Assembly (NCBI GenBank): GCA_958295485.1
Contig: OY282354.1
Span: 682,001 to 746,000 of the forward strand
DNA: 64,000 nucleotides
Source: an uncultured Gammaproteobacteria bacterium
GTDB taxonomy: Bacteria > Pseudomonadota > Gammaproteobacteria > Eutrophobiales > Eutrophobiaceae
Reading direction: 5' to 3'
Numbering within the stretch: position 1 is the first letter of the stretch; each line of letters starts with the position of its first letter. Under the pieces are notes generated by a model, which was given only the letters and a program-made list of their open reading frames with translations, was not told the DNA's origin and did no database searches. The translations under genes and the position numbers were made by a program. Below are positions 51,798 to 62,800 of this stretch, one piece after another.

Positions 51798-52151
51798 ATG
51801 GAATCAGTAACATTTGACACACTCGCCGCCGCGAAAACCCTGGAAATGGCCGGGTTCAACGACACACAGGCAGAAGCAATGGTGAAGACTATCAACAAAG
51901 CCGTCAATGAAAGCGTAGCGACAAAAGCCGACCTCAAAGTGTTAGACGAGTCGGTAAAGGGCAAGTTCAAGGCGCTGGACGAGTCGGTACAGGGCAAGAT
52001 CAATGTGCTGGACGAGTCGGTAAAGGGGGAATTCAAAGCAGTGCGTGGCGAGATCAAGGCGTTGGAGTTGAGTATGACCATCAAGCTTGGCGCCATGCAG
52101 TTCGCCACTGCGCTTTTCATTCTTGGCGTCGGCAAGTTTTTATTCTCTTGA
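51798..52151 (+). CDS. DUF1640/CCDC90-like coiled-coil protein, array copy 3
   Basis: Same conserved ends, short coiled coil. Confidence 0.87.
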   Translation: MESVTFDTLAAAKTLEMAGFNDTQAEAMVKTINKAVNESVATKADLKVLDESVKGKFKALDESVQGKINVLDESVKGEFKAVRGEIKALELSMTIKLGAMQFATALFILGVGKFLFS

Positions 52152-52220
52152 AGCCGGGCTGAGCCCTGATGGGCGCCGGCAGCTTTCTCACCATCAACAG
52201 CAATTCAAGGAAAGAACATC

Positions 52221-52574
52221 ATGGAATCAGTAACATTTGACACACTCACCGCCGCGAAAACCCTGGAAATGGCCGGGTTCAACGACACACAGGCAGAAGC
52301 AATGGTGAAGACTATCAACAAAGCCGTCAATGAAAGCGTAGCGACAAAAGCCGACCTCAAAGTGTTAGACGAGTCGGTAAAGGGCAAGTTCAAGGCGCTG
52401 GACGAGTCGGTACAGGGCAAGATCAATGTGCTGGACGAGTCGGTAAAGGGGGAATTCAAAGCAGTGCGTGGCGAGATCAAGGCGTTGGAGTTGAGTATGA
52501 CCATCAAGCTTGGCACCATGCAGTTCGCCACTGCGCTTTTCATTCTTGGCGTCGGCAAGTTTTTATTCTCTTGA
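52221..52574 (+). CDS. DUF1640/CCDC90-like coiled-coil protein, array copy 4
   Basis: Nearly identical to copy 3; 69-bp spacer. Confidence 0.87.
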   Translation: MESVTFDTLTAAKTLEMAGFNDTQAEAMVKTINKAVNESVATKADLKVLDESVKGKFKALDESVQGKINVLDESVKGEFKAVRGEIKALELSMTIKLGTMQFATALFILGVGKFLFS

Positions 52575-53226
52575 AGCCAGGCCACTAAGGGTTTTTTGCA
52601 AGCCGCGTATAACGCCTGCACTGCGCCCGCGGGGATATGGAAAACCGCATCAATGCCCAACAACCGGGACTGTTCGCCAACCGTACCCCCTGTCATCACT
52701 GATGGCCCAACCAGTTCCGGCTGTTACTCGCCTCGCTGGCCTATACCCTGATTGAGGCCATCCGCCCTGTAAACCCTTATAATTCAGTTTGTTAGAAACG
52801 AATTGAGGAGGGGCCTGCCCATGACGGATTGTGCCCAAGCCACGTGGTCTTTTCCACCGGTAAAACGGCGTCAGGTGGAAGCCAATTTTCAAGGGGTGAT
52901 GTCACCTCCAAGGGTGGCGCGTCGTTGTTACGCCAAATCCACTGTTAGCGGGAACTGCCGGGGTGTGATTCTGAACCAGACAGAGTTATTCCAAAGTCAC
53001 CTCAGCTTTGCCTGGAAAATAAAAACAACAGTGATGAAATTTCAATCGGGTTGTAGTATACTCCCTGGTGCGATACGCCGTTGTCTCGCCGGTCGTGAGT
53101 ATGGGTGAAATAATGCTTGCGTCGCCGGACACGGCTTTCATAGGAAATGAGTGAGCAAGCCGGGCTGAGCCCTGATGGGCGCCGGCAGCTTTCTCACCAT
53201 CAACAGTAATTTGAGGAGTGAACATC

Positions 53227-53709
53227 ATGGAATCAGTAACATTTGACACACTCACCGCCGCGAAAACCCTGGAAAGGGCCGGGTTCGACGACACACAGGC
53301 AGAAGCAATGGTGAAGACTATCAACAAAGCCGTCAGTGAAAGCGTAGCGACAAAAGCCGACCTCAAAGTGTTGGACGAGTCGGTACACGGCGAGATCAAG
53401 GTGCTGGACGAGTCGGTAAAGGGCGAGTTCAAAGCAGTGCGTGGCGAGATCAAGGCGCTGGACGAGTCGGTAAAGGGCGAGTTCAAAGCGGTGCGTGGTG
53501 AGATCAAGGCGCTGGACGAGTCGGTAAAGGGCGAGTTCAAGGCGCTGGACGAGTCGGTAGAGGGCAAGTTCAAGGAAGTACATGGCGAGTTCAAAACAAT
53601 ACGCGGCGAGATCAAGGCGTTGGAGTTGAGTATGACCATCAAGCTTGGCGCCATGTTGTTCGCCACTGCGCTTTTCATTCTTGGCGTCGGCAAGTTTTTA
53701 TTCTCTTGA
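53227..53709 (+). CDS. DUF1640/CCDC90-like coiled-coil protein, array copy 5
   Basis: Same conserved ends. Confidence 0.87.
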   Translation: MESVTFDTLTAAKTLERAGFDDTQAEAMVKTINKAVSESVATKADLKVLDESVHGEIKVLDESVKGEFKAVRGEIKALDESVKGEFKAVRGEIKALDESVKGEFKALDESVEGKFKEVHGEFKTIRGEIKALELSMTIKLGAMLFATALFILGVGKFLFS

Positions 53710-53778
53710 AGCCGGGCTGAGCCCTGATGGGCGCCGGCAGCTTTCTCACCATCAACAGCAATTCAAGGAGAGAGCATC

Positions 53779-54207
53779 ATGGAATTAGTGACATTTGACA
53801 CACTCGCCGCCGCGAAAACCCTGGAAAGGGCCGGGTTCAACGACATACAGACAGAAGCAGTAGTGAAGACTATCAGCAAAGCCGTCAATGAAAGCGTAGC
53901 GACAAAAGCCGACCTCAAAGTGTTGGACGAGTCGGTACAGGGCGAGTTCAAGGGAGTACAGGGCGAATTCAAAGCGGCGCATGGTGAGATCAAGGCACTG
54001 GACGAGTCGATGCATGGCGAGATCAAGGCGCTGGGCGAGTCGATGCGTGGCGAGTTCAAGGCAATACGTAGCAAGCTCAAGGCGCTGGACGAGTCGGTAG
54101 ATGGCAAGCTCAAGGCGTTGGAGTTGAGTATGATCATCAAGCTTGGCGCCATGCAGTTCGCCACTGCGCTTTTCATTCTTGGCGTCGGCAAGTTTTTATT
54201 CTCTTGA
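53779..54207 (+). CDS. DUF1640/CCDC90-like coiled-coil protein, array copy 6 (most divergent)
   Basis: MELVTFDTLAAAKTLERAGFNDIQTEAVVKTISKAV...; 69-bp spacer from copy 5. Confidence 0.87.
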   Translation: MELVTFDTLAAAKTLERAGFNDIQTEAVVKTISKAVNESVATKADLKVLDESVQGEFKGVQGEFKAAHGEIKALDESMHGEIKALGESMRGEFKAIRSKLKALDESVDGKLKALELSMIIKLGAMQFATALFILGVGKFLFS

Positions 54208-54579
54208 AGCCGGGCCACTAAGGGTTTTTTACAAGCCGCGTATAACGTCTGTACTGCGCCTGCGGGATATGGAAAACCGCATCAAGGAACAACAACCGGG
54301 ACTGTTCGCCGACCGTACCTCCTGTCAGCACTGATGCCCCAATCAGTTCCGGTTGTTACTCGCCTCACTGGCCTATACCTTAGTGATGAAATTTCAATCG
54401 GTTTGTAGTATACTCCTTGGTGCGATACGCCGTTGTCTCGCCGGTCGTGAGTGCAGGTGAAACAATGCTTGCGTCGCCGGACACGGCATTTCATAGGAAA
54501 TGAGTGAGCAAGCCGGGCTGAGCCCTGATGGGCGCCGGCAGCTTTCTCACCATCAACAGTAATTTGAGGAAAGAACATC

Positions 54580-54813
54580 ATGGAATCAGTAACATTTGAC
54601 ACACTCGCCGCCGCGAAAACCCTGGAAAGGGCCGGGTTCGACGACACACAGGCAGAAGCAACGGTGAAGACTATCAACAAAGCCGTCAATGAAAGCGTAG
54701 CGACAAAAGCCGACCTCAAAGTATTGGAGTTGAGTATGACCATCAAGCTTGGCGCCATGCTGTTCGCCACTGCGCTTTTCATTCTTGGCGTCGGCAAGTT
54801 TTTATTCTCTTGA
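54580..54813 (+). CDS. DUF1640/CCDC90-like protein, array copy 7 (77 aa; coiled coil nearly absent)
   Basis: Head ...ATKADLKV fused directly to tail LELSMTIKLGAMLFATALFILGVGKFLFS. Confidence 0.85.
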   Translation: MESVTFDTLAAAKTLERAGFDDTQAEATVKTINKAVNESVATKADLKVLELSMTIKLGAMLFATALFILGVGKFLFS

Positions 54814-54877
54814 AGCCGGGCCACTAAGGGTTTTTTTACAAGCCGCGTATAGCGTCTGTACTGCGCCCGCGGGGATA

Positions 54878-55165
54878 TGTAAAATCGCATCAATGCCCAA
54901 CAACCGGGACTGTTCGCCAACGGCGCCTCCTGTCATCACTGATGCCCCAATCAGTTCCGGCTGTTACTCGCCTCGCTGGCCGATACCCTGATTGAGGCCA
55001 TTCGCCGCCGGGCCCCAGGCCCAGGTCAGCAATCTGCGCCTGGCCCTGTTCAACATCGGCGCCGTCATCCCCTGCAACACCCGGCGCGTTCGCTTTCTCC
55101 TGGCCAGTGGTTGCCCCAGCCAGGCCCTGTTCTACCGGGTTGCACAGCGCCTGGCGCCCGACTGA
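54878..55165 (+). pseudogene. IS1380-family transposase 3' remnant (longest)
   Basis: INAQQPGLFANGASCHH..QFRLLLASLADTLIEAIR then AQVSNLRLALFNIGAVIPCNTRRVRFLLASGCPSQALFYRVAQRLAPD*; shorter pieces at 50487-50602, 51486-51600, 52626-52765, 54266-54382. Confidence 0.8.
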
Positions 55166-55474
55166 CCCATCGTACCTTCCCACTTCGATTACGCCAGCTC
55201 AGCGCGGGGAGGGGTCGCCACGCCCGGGCCGCCCGGTCAGCCGCCCCTTGAGCCGGTGAAATGGCGCCAAAATAGAGCGCTCATGCAATATCCGGGTTAA
55301 TCCGATAAATGTTGGAAAATCCGTTTGTGGGAATTATAATGTGTATATGCTGCAAAATTAAGAAACCAGGTAATAATTGTTTCTTGTAAATTAAATGCAA
55401 TTCTCATGCGCTTATGGCATGATTGAATGAATAATCTTTCAAATCCGACACCAGTGGACGCCTTGGCAACATGC

Positions 55475-55492
55475 GGGGGGGGGGGGGGGGGG
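55475..55492. repeat. Homopolymer G18
   Basis: Direct reading. Confidence 0.95.
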
Positions 55493-55808
55493 AGCTACGC
55501 AAGTCGCGTTTAGCGTCTGTTTCCGCGAAACGCCTTGTTGTCATCGCTGCTTGTCTGTCGGATAAATTGAACAGTTTCTGATATGCCACAGCTTTTTTCT
55601 TTGCCTCTTTCTTTCCCTCGCTTCAGCTTCGAGGACGTGAAGCGATGGGTTGGCTGCTGCCCCTCCCCCGATGCTGTCGGCCCGGCGTCGAAGCCGTCGG
55701 TTTCCATCAGCTTGCCGAGGGTGACGGAAGGGGACGGCGGCACGCTGCGCCCTGACGTTGGCGTGAAGCGGTGGATTGGCTGCCTGCGTATTTCACTGAA
55801 TCCTGCCA

Positions 55809-55828
55809 CCCCCCCCCCCCCCCCCCCC
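55809..55828. repeat. Homopolymer C20
   Basis: Direct reading. Confidence 0.95.
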
Positions 55829-56009
55829 GATGCCGCCGGGCAGGCGCCGAATCCGTCAGTTTCCATCAGCTTGCCGAGGGTGACGGCGGGAGACGGCGGC
55901 ACGATGCGCCCTGACATTGGCATAAAGCGGTGGTTCGCTGGCTGGCTGGCGGGCGGGTCGGCGCGTTCGGCGGCGCGCTCAGGGTCACGTCCCGGCTGGT
56001 GGGCGGGCC

Positions 56010-56731
56010 GTGCATTGTGCGACCTGACCCCGTTTCGCTCATTTCGCTCGTGTGCATTGTGCGACCTGACCCCATTTCGTGACCCATTTCGTGCATTGTG
56101 CGACCTGACCCCATTTCGTGACCCATTTCGTGCATTGTGCGACCTGACCCCATTTCGGGTTCGTTCGTCGTGTGCATTGTGCGACCTGACCCCATTGTGT
56201 GCATTGTTTCGCTCAGGGTCACGTCCCGGCTGGTGGGCGGGCCGTGCATTGTGCGACCTGACCCCATTTCGGGTGTTGCGCGGCTGGTTGGTGCGTTCGC
56301 TGTGTGCATTGTGCGACCTGACCCCATTTTGTGCGCATCAGCTTGCCGAGTGTGACGGCGGGAGACGGCGGCACGATGCGCCCTGACATTGGCATAAAGC
56401 GGTGGTTCGCTGGCTGGTTCGCTGGCTGGTCGGCGCGTTCGGCGGGGCGTTCAGGGTCACGTCCCGGCTGGTGGGCGGGCCGTGCATTGTGCGACCTGAC
56501 CCCATTTCGGGTGTTCGACCTGACCCCATTTCGGGTGTTGCGCGGCTGGTTGGTGCGTTCGTTGTGTGCATTGTGCGACCTGACCCCATTTCGGACCCCA
56601 TTTCGGGTGTTGCGCGGCTGGTTGGTGCGTTCGTTGTGTGCATTGTGCGACCTGACCCCATTTCGTGCATTGTGCGACCTGACCCCATTTCGGGGCTTGC
56701 GTTCGTTGTGTGCATTGTGCGACCTGACCCC
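56010..56731 (-). repeat. Array of 12 inverted-orientation copies of the 22-bp repeat (GTGCATTGTGCGACCTGACCCC)
   Basis: Copies start at 56010, 56052, 56091, 56130, 56172, 56244, 56304, 56482, 56576, 56638, 56665, 56710, plus a partial near 56511. Confidence 0.95.
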
Positions 56732-56774
56732 ATTTCGGGCATTTCGGGGTTGGGTGGTGGTGCTTGCGCTTGCT

Positions 56775-56789
56775 GGGGGGGGGGGGGGG
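56775..56789. repeat. Homopolymer G15 (followed by TGGGGG) at the N-terminal edge of the Calx-beta frame
   Basis: Direct reading. Confidence 0.95.
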
Positions 56790-56809
56790 TGGGGGAGGTC
56801 GGCGCGCAG

Positions 56810-59800
56810 GTGACCTCGAACTTGTCGATCCGCTCGGCGAGTGTGACGGAGGGGGACAGCGGCACGACGGACATGATATTCACGGTGATCATTAACCCGT
56901 CGCCCGTCCAGCAGGTGACGGTGGACTGGGCGGAGGGGACGGGCGGCACGGCCACGTCCGGGACCGACTACCCGGCGATCACCGGCGGCACGCTGACCTT
57001 CGCGGCGGACGACCTCAGACAGACCTTCATCGTGCAGGTGACGGGCGACACGGTGCAAGAGGCGAACGAGACCATCGTGATAACCCTGAGCAACGCGGTG
57101 GGCGCGAATATCTTTACAGCTACCGGCACGGGGACGATCATAGACGACGACGCGCCGGCGCTGTCGATCGACTCGCCGAGTGTGACGGAGGGCGACAGCG
57201 GCACGAAGGACCTGACGTTCACGGTGACGTTGAGCCCGGTGAGCACCCAGGAGGTGACGGTGGAACACCTCCTCTCCCTAGGCGGCTCGGCCACGCTCGG
57301 CGCGGACTACGTGGTGGCGAGCAGACTCGGCACGCTGACCTTCCCGCCGGGGACGTCCAGCCAGACCATCGACGTGACGGTGATCGGCGACCTCCTGAAC
57401 GAGCCACCCGAGTCCCTGCAGGTGACCCTGGGCAACGCGACGAACGCGCCGATCGAGACGCGGGTCGGCGTCGGAACGATCTTCGACAACGATCCCGCGC
57501 CGACGCTGTCGATCGACTCGCCGAGCGTAACGGAGGGGAACAGCGGCTCAAAGGAACTGAAGTTCACGGCGAGGTTGAGCGCGCCGAGCGGCTACCCGGT
57601 AGTGGTGGCGTCCTACGCCGATACCGGGAACGGCACTGCCACGCCCGGCCCGGCGACCGACACGGACAGCGACTACACGCCCCTCCCCCCCCCCACCGAG
57701 AGGATAGTGGAGTTCAGGGATGGGGCCACAAGCGCGACCATCGACGTGACGCTGATAGGCGACGAGCTGAGCGAAGCGGACGAGACCATCGAGGTGGCCC
57801 TGAGCATGCCGTTTCGCGTGGTCATATCACCGACAGCGGGTACCGGCACGGGAACGATCACCAACGACGACGACCCGCCGACGCTGTCCATCGACTCGCC
57901 GACCGTGACCGAGGGCGACAGCGGCTCGAAGAACCTGGCGTTCAAGGTGACGTTGCGAGGGATGAGCGACCAGGATGTGACGGTGGACTGGGCGGAAGGC
58001 GGCGGCGGCACCGCCACGCCCGGGACGGACTACACGGAGATCGAGGGCGGCACGCTGACCTTCCCGGCGGGGAGCAGCCAGACGACCCCCCAGACCATCA
58101 ACGTGGCGGTGAGGGGCGAGACGACCCCCGAGCCGAACGAGACGGTGGTGGTGTCGCTGCGCAACCCGAAGAACGCGACGATCGCGACGGCGACCGGCAC
58201 GGGAACGATCACGGACAACGACGCCGCGACGCCGACGCTGTCCATCGACTCACCCCGCGTGACGGAGGGGGACAGCGGCACGACGACCATGACCTTCGCG
58301 ATGACGTTGAGCGAGGCGAGCGCCCGGCAGGTGACGGTGGACTATGCCGACGCCGGGACCGGCACAGCCACGTCCGGTACCGATTACACGGCCATCACCG
58401 GCGGCACGCTGACCTTCCCGCCGGGGCAAACCCGCCGGACCGTCAACGTGTTTGTGAGGGGCGACACAGACGTCGAGTCGCATGAGACCGTCAAGGTGGC
58501 CCTGAGCAACCCGACGAATGCGACCATATCAGCTACGGCAGGTACCGGCACGGGCACGATCACGAACGACGACGGCGCGACGCTGTCGATCGACTCGCCG
58601 CGCGTGAGGGAGGGCGACGACGGCGACACGACGAACCTGACGTTCACGGTGACCTTGAGCGCGACGAGCAGCCAGCCGGTGACGGTGAACTGGGCCGAAG
58701 GGACGGGCGGCACGGCCACGTCCGGTACCGACTACACGGCCATCACCGGCGGCGCCCTGACCTTCGCGGCGGGGGAAACCAGCAAGACCATCAACGTATC
58801 AGTGACAGGCGATGACCTGGACGAGGCGAACGAGACCGTCGCGGTGGCCCTGAGCGGCGCGACGGGCGCGACGATCTCGACGGCGACCGGCACGGGGACG
58901 ATCATCGATGACGACGGCGCGCCGACGCTGTCGATCGACTCAACCCGCGTGACGGAGGGGAACAGCGGCTCAAAGAACCTGACGTTCACGGTGACCTTGA
59001 GCGCGGCGAGCGACCAGCAGGTGACGGTGGACTACGCCGACGCCACGACCGGCACGGCCACCTCCGGGACCGACTACAGGGCCATCACCGGCGGGACGCT
59101 GACCTTCGCGGCGGGGGAAACCAGCAAGACCATCGACGTATCAGTGACGGGCGATGACCTGGACGAGGCGAACGAGACGGTGGTGGTGACCCTGAGCAAC
59201 GCCAGGAACGCGACGATCTCGACGGCGACCGGCACGGGGACGATCATCGATGACGACGGCGCGCCGACGCTGTCGATCAACTCAACCCGCGTGACGGAGG
59301 GCAACCGCGGCTCAAAGAACCTGACGTTCACGGTGACCTTGAGCGCGGCGAGCGACCAGCAGGTGACGGTGGACTACGCCGACGCCACGACCGGCACGGC
59401 CACCTCCGGGACCGACTACAGGGCCATCACCGGCGGGACGCTGACCTTCCCGGCGAGGACGACCAGCCCCCAGACCTTCAACGTATCAGTGACGGGCGAC
59501 GTCCTGGACGAGGCGAACGAGACGGTGGTGGTGACCCTGAGCAACGCCAGGAACGCGACGATCGCGACGGCGACCGGCACGGGGACGATCACGGACAACG
59601 ACGGGCCGACGGTGTCGATCAACTCGCCGAGCGTGACCGAGGGTGACAGCGGCTCGACGAACCTGACGTTCACGGTGACGTTGAGCGCGTCGAGCCCCCA
59701 GCAGGTGACGGTGGACTGGGTCGACGAAGACACCGGCGCGGCCACGCCCGGGACGGACTACAGGGCGCTCACCGGCGGCAAGCTGACCTTCCCGGCGGGG

Positions 59801-62800
59801 ACGCTTGCCCAGACCTTCGACGTGGCGGTGACCGGCGACGTCCTGGACGAGGAGAACGAGACGGTGGTGGTGACCCTGAGCAACGCCAGGAACGCGACGA
59901 TCGCGACGGCCACCGGCACGGGGACGATCACGGACGACGACGACGCGACCGCGACGCTGTCGATCGACTCGCCGAGCGTGACGGAGGGGGACAGCGGCTC
60001 AAAGACCCTGACGTTCACGGTGACCCTGAGCGCCGCGAGCGGCCGGCAGGTGACGGTGGACTACGCCGACGCCGTGAATGTCCAGGGCGCCACGACCGGC
60101 ACAGCCACGTCAGGGACAGACTACAGGCCGATCACCGGCGGCGCCCTGACCTTCCGGGCGGGGCAAACCCGCCGGACCTTCAACGTGTTGGTGAGGGGGG
60201 ACACGCTGGACGAAGCGAACGAGACCATCGTGATAACCCTGAGCAACGCGACGAACGCGACGATCCCGACGGCGGACAGCACGATCACCGGCACGGGGAC
60301 GATCATCAATGACGACGGCGACGCGACCCTGTCGATCAACGCGCAGAGCGTGACCGAGGGGAACAGCGGCACGAAGGACCTGATATTCACGGTGACGTTG
60401 AGCGCGGCCAGCGCCCAGGAGGTGACGGTGGCATGGGCCGACGCCGGGACCGGCACAGCCACGTCCGGGGTCGACTACACGGCCACCACCGGCGGGACGC
60501 TGACCTTCCCGGCGGGGGAAACCACCCAGACCTTCCCCGTAAAGGTGATCGGCGACGCGACCGACGAGTCAAACGAGACGGTGGTGATGACCCTGAGCAG
60601 CGCGACAGGCGCGACGATCGCGACCGCGACCGGCACGGGGAGGATCATCAACGACGATGGCCAGCCGACGATATCGGTCGACTCGCCGAGCGTGACGGAG
60701 GGGGACAGCGGCACGACGGACCTGATATTCACGGTGACCCTGATCCCGGCCACTAACTTGCTGGGGGGGGCGGATTTTGTGCTGGGGGTAGGCAGCACGG
60801 CCACGCCCGGGACGGACTACGTGGCGTTCCGCTCCACCCGGGTGGCCTTCGCGCCGGGGGAAACCACCCAGACCTTCAACGTGAAGGTGATGGGCGATAC
60901 GACCGACGAGCCGAACGAGACCATCGTGGTGGCCCTGCTCAGCCCGGGGAGCGTGGCGATCGCGCCGGGAGGCGGCATCGGCACAATCATCGACGACGAC
61001 GCCGCGCCGTCCCTGTCAATCAACTCGCCAAGCGTAACCGAGGGCGACACCGGCGAGAAGAACCTGACGTTCACGGCAACCTTAAGCGCAGCGAGCGGCA
61101 AGCAGGTGACGGTGGACTACGCGGACGCCGGTACCGGCGACGCCACCTCCGGAACCGACTACACGGCCATCACCGCCGGCACGCTGACCTTCCCGGCGGG
61201 TACCACCAGCCAGACCTTCAACGTAGCGGTGACCGGCGACACCGACGTCGAGGGGAACGAGACGGTGGTGGTGGGACTGAGCAACCCCTCGAATGCGACC
61301 GTATCGAGTACGACGAGTACCGGCACAGGGACGATCACGGACGACGACGCCGCGCCGTCGCTGTCGATCAACTCGCCAAGCGTGACCGAGGGCGACAGCG
61401 GCACAACGAACCTGACCTTCACGGTGACGTTAAGCGCGGCGAGCAGCCAGCAGGTGACGGTGGACTACGCGGACGCCACGACCGGCACCGCCACCTCCGA
61501 TACCGACTACACGGCCATCACCGCCGGCGCTCTGACCTTCCCGGCGGGGACAACCAGCCAGACCTTCAACGTCGCGGTGACCGGCGACACCGACGTCGAG
61601 GGGGACGAGACGGTGGTGGTGTCCCTGAGCAACCCGACGATCTCAGGGCCATCGGGAACGCCAACCCCGATGATAGCGACGAGTACCGGCACGGGGACGA
61701 TCACGGACGACGACGGCGCGCCGTCGCTGTCGATCAACTCGCCAAGCGTGACGGAGGGCGACAGCGGCACAACGAACCTGACGTTCACGGTAACGTTAAG
61801 CGCGGCCAGCACCCAGCAGGTGACGGTAAACTACGCCGACGCCGGAACCGGCACGGCCACGCCGTCGCCCGGCACGGCCACGTCGCCGGCCGACTACACG
61901 GCCATCACCGCCGGTACGCTGACCTTCACGGCGGGAACAACCACCCAGACCTTCGACGTCGCGGTGACCGGCGACACGACCGACGAGGCGAATGAGACCA
62001 TCGCGGTAACCCTGAGCAGCGCGACAAACGCGACGATCGCGACGGCCACCGGCACAGGCACGATCACGAACGACGACACGCCGTCGCTGTCGATCGACTC
62101 GCCGAGCGTGACCGAGGGCGACAGCGGCTCGAAGAACCTGACGTTCACGGTAACGTTAAGCGCGGCGAGCAGCCAGCAGGTGATGGTGGACTACACCGAC
62201 GCCGTGGATGACCCGGACGTCACGAACGGCACGGCCACGTCCGGGACCGACTACACGGCCATCACCGCCGGGACGCTGACCTTCCCGGCAGGGACAACCC
62301 GCCAGACCTTCAACGTAGCGGTGACGGGCGACACCGAATTCGAGGGGAACGAGACGGTGGTGGTGGGACTGAGCAACCCGACGAATGCGACCATATCAGC
62401 TACGGCAGGTACCGGCACGGGGACGATCACGGACAACGACGGCGCGCGGTCGCTGTCGATCAACTCACCGAGCGTGACCGAGGGCGACACCGGCGAGAAG
62501 GACCTGACGTTCACGGTGACGTTAAGCGCGCCCAGCGCCCAGGAGGTGACGGTGGACTACGCCGACGCCGGGACCGGCACGGCCACGTCCGGTACCGACT
62601 ACACGGCCATCACCGCCGGGACGCTGACCTTCCCGGCGGGCGCCACCAGCCAGACCTTCGACGTAGCGGTGACCGGCGACACGACCAACGAGGTGAACGA
62701 GACCGTCGTGGTAACCCTGAGCAACCCGACGATCTCAGGGCCATCGGGAACGCCAACCCCGACGATCGCGACGGGTACCGGCACGGGGACGATCACGAAC

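Noticed and set aside
49837-54920. Minus-strand ORFs (ALNSPFTDSSSALISPRTALNSPF..., MYYLEFALYRLVQRLDL...)
   Set aside because: Antisense of the DUF1640-like hendecad repeats
56010-56731. 22-bp repeats with variable spacers considered as a CRISPR-like array
   Set aside because: Spacers are themselves repetitive and very uneven (17 to >150 bp), and the same repeat is dispersed elsewhere; no cas genes
56219-57268. 349-aa minus ORF rich in NGVRSHNAHNER
   Set aside because: Translation of the 22-bp repeat array plus antisense Calx-beta; not a real protein
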